Shown one piece after another: positions 10,631 through 19,712 of a DNA stretch of 37,001 bases. Source of the DNA: Pseudomonadota bacterium (GTDB lineage Bacteria; Pseudomonadota; Alphaproteobacteria; Sphingomonadales; Sphingomonadaceae). A program made the position numbers and the translations under genes. The DNA lies in NCBI GenBank assembly GCA_021849075.1, contig JAJZTH010000031.1, positions 1 through 37,001 of the forward strand, given 5' to 3'. The stretch's first letter is position 1. Each line of letters begins with the position of its first letter. The notes under the pieces are model-generated. The model worked only from the letters and a program-made list of their open reading frames with translations. It searched no databases and had not been told where the DNA came from.

Positions 10631-10688
10631 TCAGCGAATCTGTGGGCATAATTGCGGGCATGGCGGGCCGATTTGAGGGTATAATCTC

Positions 10689-12020
10689 ATGTCGCTTACC
10701 ATCGTCGAAATTAAGAATGCCAAGCCTCAGGCAAGCGATTACCGCCTTGCCGATTCTCAAGGGCTTTTTCTCCACGTCACCTCAGCCGGTGGAAAATTCT
10801 GGCGGTACCGATATCGGATCGGACCAAAGGAAAAGACGCTCACCCTTGGCCGCTATCCCGAGATGGGACTTGTCGCGGCACGGGAGGCCCATCACGACGC
10901 GCGCAAGCTCGTCTCTGAAGGCAAGGATCCGGCGCTGGAGAAGCAGAAGGCCAAGATCGCCAGGATTGAGGCCGCGAAGATAACCTTCAGGAAGCTTGCC
11001 GAAGAATGGCTGGCCGACCAGGAGCCGATCTGGTCGGTCTCGAACGCCAAGCGGGTTCGCCACCGATTTGAACGCGACCTCTATCCCCTGTTCGGTAATC
11101 TTCCGATCGGCCAGATCGAAAGCGCGCCGATTCTGCGCGCGCTCCGGAAGATCGAGGCGAGGGGCTCCATCGAAACCGCCAAGCGCGTCCGTGGCTACAT
11201 AAAAAGTGTCTTCCGGCGCGCGAAGGGGGAAGGGCTCGTCGACCATGCGATCCTGCTGGAGATCGACGAGATAAAGGATGCGCTCAAGCCGGCGCGCCGG
11301 GGATCAAAGCAGCCGGCGCTTACAGAAGTTCCTGAGACCCTGGAATTTCAGAAGGCCGTGGATCGATCTACTTCGAGCCTGACCGTCAAGCTTGCTTCCC
11401 GTCTTCTGGCGCTGACCCTGGTCCGGGTGGGGGTGTTGCGAACCGCTCTCTGGAGCGAATTCGAAGGCATTGATTGGGATAATCCGGACGCAATACCCAA
11501 TGCACCCATCTGGCGTATCCCTGCAAGCCGTATGAAGCTCGACGTCGAGGACAAAGGCAATCCAGCTTTCGGACATGACGTGCCACTGCCACATCAGGCC
11601 GTTGAAGTGCTCCGCGCGCTGCGGCCGTTGACGGGCGGCTTCGCACTCCTCTTTCCTAATTCGAAATCATGGCGAGAGCCGATGTCCGATGCGGCTCTAA
11701 GCACCATGTACAAACGCATGGGAGGAGGGCGATACAAGAATGTGATGGTGCCCCACGGCTGGAGATCGTCATTTTCGACCATCATGAATGAGCGGGCGGC
11801 CGAACTCGAGCGGGATGGAGACCGGATGGTGATCGATCTGGTCCTCGCCCATGTTCCGCCAGGGGTGTCCGCATCGGAATGGTCGTACAACCGATCTCGC
11901 TATCGCAAACCGCGGGGGACGCTCATCCAGATTTGGGCCGACCTCATAACCTGTGGTCTCGACCCAGCGCAGGACGTGGTCAGCCGGTACCTGAACGGTA
12001 GCCTAGAGGATCAGCAATAA
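10689..12020 (+). CDS. int: P4-type tyrosine integrase
   Basis: This 443-aa site-specific recombinase would insert and excise the element at the adjacent tRNA gene. It has an N-terminal arm-binding domain (DUF4102 type, about 1-90, with KTLTLGRYPEMGL), a core-binding SAM-like domain (about 95-190) and a C-terminal catalytic domain. Catalytic residues appear intact: Arg246 (TLVRVG), HGWR at His356/Arg359, His388 (LAH) and the nucleophile Tyr400 (YNRSRY). The usual GELR motif reads GVLR, a small deviation. Start ATG 10689 has GAGGG about 9 bases upstream. Its 3' end overlaps the convergent AlpA-like gene by 41 bp. Confidence 0.95.
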   Translation: MSLTIVEIKNAKPQASDYRLADSQGLFLHVTSAGGKFWRYRYRIGPKEKTLTLGRYPEMGLVAAREAHHDARKLVSEGKDPALEKQKAKIARIEAAKITFRKLAEEWLADQEPIWSVSNAKRVRHRFERDLYPLFGNLPIGQIESAPILRALRKIEARGSIETAKRVRGYIKSVFRRAKGEGLVDHAILLEIDEIKDALKPARRGSKQPALTEVPETLEFQKAVDRSTSSLTVKLASRLLALTLVRVGVLRTALWSEFEGIDWDNPDAIPNAPIWRIPASRMKLDVEDKGNPAFGHDVPLPHQAVEVLRALRPLTGGFALLFPNSKSWREPMSDAALSTMYKRMGGGRYKNVMVPHGWRSSFSTIMNERAAELERDGDRMVIDLVLAHVPPGVSASEWSYNRSRYRKPRGTLIQIWADLITCGLDPAQDVVSRYLNGSLEDQQ

Positions 12021-12252
12021 ACTCCTCGATGTCGCTTTCATACCAGGCGACGGAGCGCAGTCCGATGCGACGGCGGCGAGGGAAGCGGCCGGCTGTTTCC
12101 AACCGATAGACAGCCGACACGGACAGCCCGGTTTTTGCGGCAACCTCAGGTTTCCGCAGGAGCCGGTCTGTCCGACGATCTTTCCCGTGGGTTGTGCTTG
12201 CTTCCGAAGCGATCGTCGCGTCAACAGAGCATCCAGATATATCAGATTTCAT
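11980..12252 (-). CDS. AlpA-like helix-turn-helix regulator / excisionase
   Basis: The 90-aa product is a MerR-superfamily AlpA-type DNA-binding protein: LLRKPEVAAKTGLSVSAVYR is the helix-turn-helix (about 31-50) followed by the typical wing FPRRRRIGLRSVAWYESDIEEFI. Proteins of this kind regulate integrase genes or act as excisionases in tRNA-borne elements. It is convergent with, and overlaps, the integrase 3' end by 41 bp. GAAGG lies 7 bases upstream of ATG 12252. A double palindrome 43-69 bp upstream could be its operator. Confidence 0.9.
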   Translation of the reverse strand: MKSDISGCSVDATIASEASTTHGKDRRTDRLLRKPEVAAKTGLSVSAVYRLETAGRFPRRRRIGLRSVAWYESDIEEFIADPLGYRSGTG

Positions 12253-12294
12253 GGCGAACCTTCATTCAGAAGGTCTGCCCGCCGAAGCTGATTA

Positions 12295-12321
12295 TGTAGC
12301 AATCTACATTGCACTGCAATG
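12295..12321. promoter_or_regulatory. Two overlapping palindromes upstream of the AlpA-like gene
   Basis: TGTAG/CTACA arms (12295-12299 and 12304-12308) overlap a perfect CATTGCA-C-TGCAATG palindrome (12307-12321). The pair sits in the 342-bp gap between the alpA-like start and the next + strand gene. This is the position for an operator or excisionase site. The rest of the gap holds only a weak small reading frame (12407-12568). Confidence 0.45.
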
Positions 12322-12406
12322 ACTTCAGTGTGTACGACAGAGGGCCATAGCGGACGGTTCTCCAGCTATATTTGTAGGCATCAGGTGCGTCCAATCGGCA
12401 CCTTGG

Positions 12407-12568
12407 ATGTCCGAGGAAGAGGTGGCCGGGTTGGTCTATCCTGCCATTTCGCGTGAAGCCCGGCGGCGATCCCTCCCGGATCGCCGCAGCGGAACGTTCC
12501 TTAATTGGCTGATGCCGGCATCTTTCACCGATCGGGAGGGAAGGGTTTGCTTTGAGGAGTTAAGATGA
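12407..12568 (+). CDS. Possible small gene or gene remnant (53 aa)
   Basis: An open frame reads MSEEEVAGLVYPAISREARR and on to TFLNWLMPASFTDREGRVCFEELR. The composition is protein-like, but there is no recognisable family and no good Shine-Dalgarno before ATG 12407. The frame remains open upstream to 12323, so it could be the 3' part of a decayed gene. It stops 26 bases before the next gene. Confidence 0.25.
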   Translation: MSEEEVAGLVYPAISREARRRSLPDRRSGTFLNWLMPASFTDREGRVCFEELR

Positions 12569-12594
12569 TAGTTTCTTGATAGGCATAGGAAGCG

Positions 12595-13041
12595 ATGCAA
12601 AACGTGGATCCCTCAAAGCCCTTCATCGCACTGCAGCCTTCTCCGAAGCTTGGTGAATGGCTCTGGCGACCGATGCGCGCAAAATTATGGTGGATGGCTA
12701 TGCCATTTTACTGGGGCGGAATGCTTGCGTCTTTGCGTATCGAAGCACTCTCCACCTTTTATCACTCCGCAGTAGCTGGCATTGCCAATGTGTTCTTCTT
12801 TCCTCCTCTAGTCGCGCTGATTCTGTCTTATGGCTTTTTCAAAGCCCGGCTCGCGAAGGCGGAATTCGGTCTGGATGGGGATGCTGAAGAAATCCTGGGG
12901 ATGAGGGGCAAGCGGTATGGTCCTTCGGGTACGCTGCGCGAGTTCGATCCGCACGATCCGGTATCAGGCTCTAACTGGATTGGCAGCCCGTTGAATCCTT
13001 CGCACCCATTTTATGTTATCCGCCACCGTCACTCTTCTTGA
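12595..13041 (+). CDS. Hypothetical two-helix membrane protein
   Basis: The 148-aa product has two predicted membrane segments (about 32-50, LWWMAMPFYWGGMLASL; and 60-83, AVAGIANVFFFPPLVALIL) and a hydrophilic C-terminal half with many Asp, Gly and Pro residues. I do not recognise a family. A short AGGAAG lies just before ATG 12595. The gene converges on traG, and the two coding ends overlap by 26 bp, which suggests it travels with the tra operon. A role in entry exclusion or envelope modification is only a guess from its position beside traG. Confidence 0.6.
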   Translation: MQNVDPSKPFIALQPSPKLGEWLWRPMRAKLWWMAMPFYWGGMLASLRIEALSTFYHSAVAGIANVFFFPPLVALILSYGFFKARLAKAEFGLDGDAEEILGMRGKRYGPSGTLREFDPHDPVSGSNWIGSPLNPSHPFYVIRHRHSS

Positions 13042-16000
13042 ATGACGGATTGCCGTCGTCGGGACCGTTCTTCAAGTCGGTCGAAAACCTGCCGCTGCGA
13101 AGCAATGAGCTTTGTTCGAGTGAAGTCACCGGAGCGGTCAGATCGACTGTCCCCCGGCCACTGTCTGCGTCGCCCAGATACCTGTTGCGCAGTCCGTTCG
13201 GTCCGAGGATTTCCGTCGCCAGGTGGTTGGAGAAAACTTCGGCTGGATTGGTTGTTCTTGCGGCCGACCGCTCAGCATTTGCCAAGGCTTGGCGCACGTC
13301 GAAGTTCACGACGTTCAGTTGAGCGCTCGCGATTTCGCTGGTTGACCCTGCCTCTTGGCTCGAAATTCCCAATGATCCCCCAGTTTGACCGAACGCGGGC
13401 CCGCCCTGCTTAGATTTGTTTGATCGGCCTGCACCAGAACCCACGCCACCCGACACTTCTCCGCTTACCGATATTTGGAAGGAGTTCTGGTCCTGCGCGG
13501 TCCTAGCAATTGCACGTTCCCAGCCTGTCTGAGCCATGATCGCTTGAACGTCACGCTGGAGCGTATCTGCGACCTGTGGTTTCAGTCGCCATTGGCCTTT
13601 GCGATCCATTTCGAAGCCGCCGCGTAGCCAGTTCGCCATGGCTGCCTTGCCTTCCGCGCCGCCGCCCATGAAATGTTCGATCGTGTCGGGCCCGGCCTGT
13701 TTGCCGGCTTCAAACCGCGTGCTGGTGTCGTTCCGGGCCGATTTCTCGAAACCGGCGCTGCTGGAGACGAGAAGGTCATTATGGGCGAGACTGAAGCGGG
13801 CATGGCCGCCATTTGCGACGGCACCTAGCTGGCTTTCATTGAGGAGACCGGATTTCCACATCTGCGCCGCTGTCGCGGGGGTGAGGTTCAGGCTGAAGTC
13901 GCCATTCTGGTCCATCGCGATCTGACGTTTTGTCATCTCGATCCCGTTGGCCTTGAGGAGCGATTGCATGCGCGAGAGGCGCTCCTTCTCGACGATGCCG
14001 GTCATTCTCGCGTTACGTGCACGATCAGCCACGCCTTCAGCGCCGCCCTCCGCCATGTCGAGCTGGTTGCCCGCGCCATCGCTCAGCGCCCGGATGAAGC
14101 TATCGAGCCTGGCGGCCTTGCGTGTCGACATGCCGGCGGCGGCGGCACCTTCTGCAAAGCCGAAATTCTCCGACTGCCTGCGCTGCTCTCCGATCCTGGC
14201 GGCGCTGCGTGTCCCGTCATGACCGACCTCACGCTGCGCGTCGAGCTTGCCTGACCGCTCGGCAAAGTCATAGCCGGCAGCCTCGCGGGTTCGCCCATAG
14301 ACGCTTGTCCCTTCACGGGACGCCTCCGCGGTTGCCCCATCGGCGGTCCCGACCTCGCTTGAAGCCCTGTAGGTCTCCAGTGCATGCATGACCTGCGCTT
14401 CGCTGCGGCCAGTAGCGCGGGAGAGTTGGCTGATGGCGGTAGAGCGCGCTTCGCCCGAGAGGGCGTTGATGAAGGCGATGCGGCGGTTCATTTCATCTAC
14501 CGGCAGGCCCAGCATCCGGGCTGCGAACCGCTGTCCCTCATTTCCGCCGGTCCGCCGGGCCTGTTCGGTCGCGACATTGCCGCGCTCGACGGCGGAAACC
14601 TCGCTGCCAGCATAGTCGCGCCGGCCTTCCATCGCACCTACCTGCGTTTGCGCGGCGGTGAGTTCGTTCTTGAGCATCTCACCTTGAGAGAAGCTGTTGG
14701 CGATGAGCTTGGCGAAGGTCGGATCGGCTTGCGCCTGCGCAATCACACCGCTGGCTTTGAGCGCCGCGTCTTGCGGAGCGTAGCCCGCGCGTTCGAAATG
14801 GCGGCTCGCGCCCTGCATCATCATGTCATAGGCGCGGGTATCGCCAAAGGCGCGCCATTGGACAAGATTCTGGGTGAAGGCGGCAAAGGCCTTCTCGCCG
14901 CCCTGACCTGCGCCGAAATAGCCCGTGCCAAGCTTTCGGAGCGCGTCCTTCTCCGCAAAATTGTGGATGGCGCCAGTGGCGGCGGCCGCCTGGACCGCGC
15001 CTTTGACCGCCGGGTCGCTGAGATCGCGGCCAGCAAGCGCGGGGGCGAGGCCGCCCAGTTCGCGGCCGGCATCGATACCCCCCATGCCAAGTGCGGCCTG
15101 ACCCGGCACGCCGCCATGCGCGTCCTCAACCGCGCCGGCAGCGCCGAAGCTGCGTGTCGCTCCGAAGCTGGACCGCTCGCCAAAGTCGCCGAAAGAGGAG
15201 GCGGCAGCGCGGCGGTTGCCGGTTCCGGCGGCTGACGCCTGGGCTTCAAGCGCTGAGGCATAGCCTTCCGATGTCGAGACCGTCGCCGCTGCGGACGAGG
15301 CTTGCGCGGTGACGCCTAGCGATCCGCCGGTGAAGGAGGAGAAGACATTGCCCGAAAAGCGGAACACGTTGAACACGAAGGCGCCTGCAAGGCCTGCGCC
15401 CGCTGTGCGGAAGCTGCCGAATATGGCGAGCGCTTTCATGGCCGCCGAGGGCGCGAGCATCCAGGCATTGGCTGCCAGATGATTGGCGCGCATCTCCGCG
15501 AGCGTCGCTGTCGCCCGGCCAAGGGTCAGCTGGTAGATGCCCGCATCGATCACGCCCCACAGGGCCACGAAGACGAAGAGCCCAAGGGCAAAGCTCGCGA
15601 CCCGCAGGTTGATCGGCGTCAGGATGAACAGCAGCGCCACCGGCACCATGAAGAGCATGATCCCGAAGACGACGGCGCGGATCGTTGGGAACCATTCGTT
15701 CGCGGTCGACATGGTGGCAAGACCGCTCGATACCACGGCTCGGTTCGCCATCACGCGAGAGGCGGTTGCCGGGCTATCCTCGAAGAGGACATCGCCCACG
15801 CTGTTGCCGAGCAGGATATTGGTGAGGAACGCCTGGGCGGTGAGCGGGGTGCCCATCATCATGTCGCCCATTTGCCCAAGATTGCTGCGACAGCGCGCGA
15901 GCTGATCGGGCTTTGCGATGTCGTAGCCCGTGCGGGCGCAGACCTGCGCTGAATAGCTCTCGAAGATTGCAGGGTCGGACAAGCGATCGGCGATATGCGT

Positions 16001-16744
16001 CCATGCCTCCTGGCAGCTGACCGTCGTCCCGCCCTTGTCCGATGCCGTAAAGATCGTGCTGAAGGTCGATGGCCCCGCCATTGCTGCAAAGGCCGTGGGG
16101 AGGTCGGTGCTGGCGCGGAAGAGCTGGTCATCGTCGATGGCATAAGCGGGCGAGACGCGTGCGACCGGATAGCATTGGCGGACATAGTCCTTGACGGTGG
16201 CATCAAGGAAACTGTCGGTCATGGGCCCGCGTGGCGAGACGGCATTGAGGAACAGGTCGAAGGCGTGGCCACCTGCGCCAAATTCGAGCTTCGCATGGGG
16301 GTCGAGCGTATTGTCGTCGATCATTTCAGCAAGCGCGCGCTCCATCATGTTGGTGACGCCCGCCACCAGTACAATGAGATTGGGAACGTCGCCCACCGGC
16401 TGATAGGCGTTGCGAACGCGATCATAGACATGGACTGTGCCGGTGGTGGCGATAAGACCGACGAACACGCCGATCCCCACCAACATCTGGAAACCGAAGG
16501 CGACAAGCCCCATGCCGGTGCCCCGCACCATGGCGAGGACAGCGCCGAGCGCCATGCCGACAACCGCGACGATGAGCACAAGCGTCTCATAGCGCGGATC
16601 GGCGAAGATCATGGAAACGAGGCGGAAGGCATCGACCGTCTCGGCAAAGCCGTCATAGCTGTGGAAACTCGCTTCCAGCGCAAGAGCGGGCTGAGCGATG
16701 GCGATGCCGGCCAGAGCGGCCACCAGGCGAGCGACAAGGCGCAT
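13016..16744 (-). CDS. traG: TraG-like mating-pair stabilisation protein
   Basis: This 1242-aa inner-membrane protein matches the TraG_N family of F-type systems (F TraG is 938 aa). It has an N-terminal signal-like helix, membrane segments at about 50-110 and 355-415 (IRAVVFGIMLFMVPVALLF and nearby), and a long alanine/glycine-rich periplasmic C-terminal region. In F, the N-terminal part serves pilus assembly and the C-terminal part stabilises mating pairs and can take part in entry exclusion with TraS; no traS is recognised here. AGAGGGAGA lies 7-8 bases before ATG 16744. It is the last gene of the operon, 15 bp after traH, as in F. Confidence 0.93.
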   Translation of the reverse strand: MRLVARLVAALAGIAIAQPALALEASFHSYDGFAETVDAFRLVSMIFADPRYETLVLIVAVVGMALGAVLAMVRGTGMGLVAFGFQMLVGIGVFVGLIATTGTVHVYDRVRNAYQPVGDVPNLIVLVAGVTNMMERALAEMIDDNTLDPHAKLEFGAGGHAFDLFLNAVSPRGPMTDSFLDATVKDYVRQCYPVARVSPAYAIDDDQLFRASTDLPTAFAAMAGPSTFSTIFTASDKGGTTVSCQEAWTHIADRLSDPAIFESYSAQVCARTGYDIAKPDQLARCRSNLGQMGDMMMGTPLTAQAFLTNILLGNSVGDVLFEDSPATASRVMANRAVVSSGLATMSTANEWFPTIRAVVFGIMLFMVPVALLFILTPINLRVASFALGLFVFVALWGVIDAGIYQLTLGRATATLAEMRANHLAANAWMLAPSAAMKALAIFGSFRTAGAGLAGAFVFNVFRFSGNVFSSFTGGSLGVTAQASSAAATVSTSEGYASALEAQASAAGTGNRRAAASSFGDFGERSSFGATRSFGAAGAVEDAHGGVPGQAALGMGGIDAGRELGGLAPALAGRDLSDPAVKGAVQAAAATGAIHNFAEKDALRKLGTGYFGAGQGGEKAFAAFTQNLVQWRAFGDTRAYDMMMQGASRHFERAGYAPQDAALKASGVIAQAQADPTFAKLIANSFSQGEMLKNELTAAQTQVGAMEGRRDYAGSEVSAVERGNVATEQARRTGGNEGQRFAARMLGLPVDEMNRRIAFINALSGEARSTAISQLSRATGRSEAQVMHALETYRASSEVGTADGATAEASREGTSVYGRTREAAGYDFAERSGKLDAQREVGHDGTRSAARIGEQRRQSENFGFAEGAAAAGMSTRKAARLDSFIRALSDGAGNQLDMAEGGAEGVADRARNARMTGIVEKERLSRMQSLLKANGIEMTKRQIAMDQNGDFSLNLTPATAAQMWKSGLLNESQLGAVANGGHARFSLAHNDLLVSSSAGFEKSARNDTSTRFEAGKQAGPDTIEHFMGGGAEGKAAMANWLRGGFEMDRKGQWRLKPQVADTLQRDVQAIMAQTGWERAIARTAQDQNSFQISVSGEVSGGVGSGAGRSNKSKQGGPAFGQTGGSLGISSQEAGSTSEIASAQLNVVNFDVRQALANAERSAARTTNPAEVFSNHLATEILGPNGLRNRYLGDADSGRGTVDLTAPVTSLEQSSLLRSGRFSTDLKNGPDDGNPSFKKSDGGG

Positions 16745-16759
16745 GGGACAATCTCCCTC

Positions 16760-18223
16760 TTAGCGGTTGCGATTGGTGGCGGTGCCAGCGGCGTCGCGGG
16801 CATCCCGGTCGCGCTGGCGGATGAGCCCCGCATAGTTGGTAGAGAGGTTGGCTGACCCAAGCGCCGCCAGATAGGATTGTCGCATCTGCGCGCGCTGCCG
16901 CAGCACCTCTTCGCGCAGGTCGGCGAGCTGCTCTATCCCCTTGGTGAGGATGCGTGTCTGGCAGATATTGGCGTTGCCGCTGTCCGCTGCGCCCGCCGCT
17001 TGAGTGCCGCGCTCGGCGTTGGTGAGCGCAAAGTCGATGCTGCGGGTGAGGTCATTGAGCATCTGATAGGCAAGGGTGATCGCCACCAGTTCGTCCGTAT
17101 CTGCGATGACAGAGTCCACTACATCCTGCCGGACGCCCCATTCGAGCATGCGATAGACAGGGAGGGTGCGGACATTGGCCACGAACTGACGCTCGTCGGG
17201 CGTTAGCGCTGCGCGCGTGCGGATTTTCTCGGCGATCGCGGTCATCCGCTCGCGGGTGAGGGTGAGCGCGCCTTTGGCGCCGTCGCGCGTGCAGTCGGCG
17301 CTGGTCGCGGGTATGTTGAGCGCGCGCCGCATGACGCGGCCGCTCAGGAAATCGTCGGAAGATTCGCTATCCTGGCCCGCGCACGCCGGGATGGCGGAGA
17401 AGAGCGGCACCTTGTCGGTCGCGTCCCAGCGCATATAGACGTCGCCGATGCGCGCGCGCATGACGGCCGCCCAGTCGCCCGCCCCAACCCGGCCGGCGGC
17501 GTGAGACAGGAGCGATCCTGTCCGAAATATCTCGGTTACTTCGGCCGGGCAGTTGGCGAGGGCGTCACGCAGATCCTCGGTTGGATTATTGCCGTTCGAC
17601 TGGATTTTCTCGCGGCTTTGCTGATAGCTTTTGGCATAGCCTTCCTTGACCGACTTATAGCCGGTCATCTCCTCGATGATGCCGGACATATTGTCGTCGC
17701 CCTTGGCGATCTGCACCATGCGATTGGCAAGTCGGCAGTCGTTCACCTGGATGCTATTCAAATAATTGGTGGCCGCCTCCATCTTGCTGATTATATTGCC
17801 CATTTTCTCGTCGAGGGTTTCGAGAAGATATTGAAAGGCGACCGCTGGCGCTGCCTGAAGAATGCTTTCAAGCTTCTCGACCAGATAGTCGGGATCGAGA
17901 AACGACATTCCGCCCAGAAACATGTCGATACCGCCGCAGCCTGCTTTCACCTTGGGCAGCGTCAGGCTCATCAGATAGTCGTTATGGACGTCGATCCGTC
18001 CGGACATGCCGCCGGCGGTCACATAGCCGCGCGTCTGATCCTCAAAGCTGCCGGGGCTGGTATAGGTGACATTGTCGAACCAATGCTCCGCCCAGCTCTG
18101 TGCGAGCGCGGGTGCCGGCGTCATGCCGCAGCTGGCGGCGCACAGGGTGAGGAAGGTGGCAACCCGGTGGAACAGCGCCTTTGAGTTCAGGCGCGAGAGG
18201 CGGGCGGAGAGGGTATGGCGCAT
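16760..18223 (-). CDS. traH: TraH-like pilus assembly protein
   Basis: TraH (487 aa here, 458 in F) is an exported protein of the F-type pilus extension/retraction group that works with TraF, TraU, TraW and TrbC at the outer membrane. The protein starts MRHTLSARLSRL with a signal peptide ending near PALAQ; the mature part has the family's GCGGIDMFLGGMSFLDPDYL segment and a helical C-terminal half. CGGAGG lies 5 bases before ATG 18223, which rejects the much longer open frame reaching 18844. It is followed by traG and preceded by a 50-bp gap after trbB. Confidence 0.95.
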   Translation of the reverse strand: MRHTLSARLSRLNSKALFHRVATFLTLCAASCGMTPAPALAQSWAEHWFDNVTYTSPGSFEDQTRGYVTAGGMSGRIDVHNDYLMSLTLPKVKAGCGGIDMFLGGMSFLDPDYLVEKLESILQAAPAVAFQYLLETLDEKMGNIISKMEAATNYLNSIQVNDCRLANRMVQIAKGDDNMSGIIEEMTGYKSVKEGYAKSYQQSREKIQSNGNNPTEDLRDALANCPAEVTEIFRTGSLLSHAAGRVGAGDWAAVMRARIGDVYMRWDATDKVPLFSAIPACAGQDSESSDDFLSGRVMRRALNIPATSADCTRDGAKGALTLTRERMTAIAEKIRTRAALTPDERQFVANVRTLPVYRMLEWGVRQDVVDSVIADTDELVAITLAYQMLNDLTRSIDFALTNAERGTQAAGAADSGNANICQTRILTKGIEQLADLREEVLRQRAQMRQSYLAALGSANLSTNYAGLIRQRDRDARDAAGTATNRNR

Positions 18224-18273
18224 GGCGGCCTCCGATAGGATGAAGGATAGAGATCGACTGCGCCCGCCATTGC

Positions 18274-18864
18274 TCAGCCTTTCCGACGATGGGTGGATGG
18301 GGAGGGCGCCGCTGCGCCGACGATCCCGGTGAATTTGGACATGGCGCGAACCCCGACGGCGACGCGCACGCCCGTCTGCATCTTGGCCGCTAGATAGAGA
18401 TTGCGGTTGATGTTTGCCGAATGATCGGTGCCGATTGCCACTGGAATGATGCGATTGGGATCTGCGAGCGGCCGAACCCATGCTACCGGGTGCCCAACCC
18501 AGGGGAGGCCGAGGCGCCCCGAGCGGATCATCGCCTCCTGCGCTGAAATGGTCCGGATAGCCCAGCCATAACGTGTCTTCATCGCGCCAAGCTTGGTCCA
18601 GAGGTCGCCGCATGGGAGGCAGTCCGGCGCGGTGCTCATCTCGATCACATAGGCTGCGCCCTGGCCTTTTAGAGCCGTCTCGAAATCGGGCGGATAGACG
18701 TTGGTGCGTGGAACCCGATCGAGCCAGGCTTTCATGGCCTGTTCGGTGCTGACCGGATGAACGGCTGCGCGCGCGGCGTCGGCGCGGCTCGGCGGTCCCG
18801 CAGCCCTTAGTGGACTGACACCCACAGTTGCTGCCACAACCCATGCCATGAGGGCCGCATTCAC
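18274..18864 (-). CDS. trbB: TrbB-like thioredoxin-fold protein
   Basis: The product (196 aa) has an N-terminal hydrophobic export segment and a CLPC motif (Cys82, Cys85) in a thioredoxin-like context, STAPDCLPCGDLW. In F, TrbB is a periplasmic disulfide isomerase encoded between traF and traH, exactly this place. GTG 18864 overlaps the traF stop as GTGA and is used as start; ATG 18849 is an alternative that would still leave a signal peptide. Assignment to TrbB rests on position, size and CxxC, since the sequence is divergent. Confidence 0.75.
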   Translation of the reverse strand: MNAALMAWVVAATVGVSPLRAAGPPSRADAARAAVHPVSTEQAMKAWLDRVPRTNVYPPDFETALKGQGAAYVIEMSTAPDCLPCGDLWTKLGAMKTRYGWAIRTISAQEAMIRSGRLGLPWVGHPVAWVRPLADPNRIIPVAIGTDHSANINRNLYLAAKMQTGVRVAVGVRAMSKFTGIVGAAAPSPSTHRRKG

Positions 18865-19712
18865 GGCTGCGTGCCCTGGGTCACAGCCGGATCGCTGGCC
18901 GCGACTGGTCCATTGGCGAGGGCATCGAAAAAGCCATTCTCCTCGCCCGCGCCGGTCAGAAACTGCTCGGGGCGAATGTCGCCGGAGAGGAGCTTCACTG
19001 CCTGATAGGCGGTCTGGATGAGATTGGGATAGGCCTCCACGCCATTGGCGATCACCATGCGTTGCGCCGAGCCGCGGCGGATCACCATGGTCGTTGGCGT
19101 CACATCGACGCCGAAGCGGCTGGAGAGCTCGGGCTTGCGATCGAGATCCTGGCTGCTCACCTGCCAACCCATTTCCTCTGCAAAGCGCTGGAGGATCGGC
19201 CATTGGACACGGCAATAGCCGCAGCTTGCCCGCGAAAACATGATGAGCGCAAACTCACCGCCTTTGGATCGGAGATAAGCGCGGCGCGTTGCGTCCTTCT
19301 GCGCGCCCATGGCGTCGCGCGCGTCGCCGACCACCGGATAGGCCGAGCGGGCGCTCAGTTCCGGGTGGGTCAGCATGGCGAGCTGCGTGACGCCGGCAAA
19401 GGCGCGGGCTTTGCGCCGCGCAAAGTCCTGGAGCCGCCAGAAGTCTGCAACGGCATCGACGGTCAGCACCGTGGCGGCATAGTCGCGCTGCTCGGTAATG
19501 AGTTTGGCGATCCGGGGTGGGCTCCATTTGGCGAGCTCGGTCATTGGCGGGATGACAGGCGCGGCAGGCAGCTGTTCCTCGTCCGCTTCGCTGCTGTCCG
19601 CGACTTTGGGCAGATACCACCAGTAGCCGAGTTTCGGGCCGCCATCGGGCACAGCGGCAGGCGACGACGTGGAGGCTGCAAGGGCGAGCGCAGCAGAGGC
19701 AAGGCCCCACAT
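18861..19712 (-). CDS. traF: TraF-like conjugative pilus assembly protein (thioredoxin fold)
   Basis: TraF (283 aa here, 247 in F) is a periplasmic protein of the pilus assembly group. A signal peptide (MWGLASAALALAASTS) is followed by a helical N-terminal domain with the family segment YAATVLTVDAVADFWRLQDFARRKA, then a thioredoxin-fold domain with SCGYC (Cys164, Cys167) and cis-proline VTPTT. F TraF lacks a CxxC; here the motif is present, so the protein may be redox-active. ATG 19712 shares one base with the stop of the upstream S26 peptidase (TGATG). Confidence 0.92.
   Translation of the reverse strand: MWGLASAALALAASTSSPAAVPDGGPKLGYWWYLPKVADSSEADEEQLPAAPVIPPMTELAKWSPPRIAKLITEQRDYAATVLTVDAVADFWRLQDFARRKARAFAGVTQLAMLTHPELSARSAYPVVGDARDAMGAQKDATRRAYLRSKGGEFALIMFSRASCGYCRVQWPILQRFAEEMGWQVSSQDLDRKPELSSRFGVDVTPTTMVIRRGSAQRMVIANGVEAYPNLIQTAYQAVKLLSGDIRPEQFLTGAGEENGFFDALANGPVAASDPAVTQGTQP

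Noticed and set aside
13038..15952. Several + strand frames inside traG
   Set aside because: All are shadows of the minus-strand traG frame with biased composition and no binding sites.
18224..18844. N-terminal extension of traH by about 200 residues
   Set aside because: The extra part is Arg/Ser-rich antisense-like sequence over trbB; the good binding site and signal peptide start at 18223.
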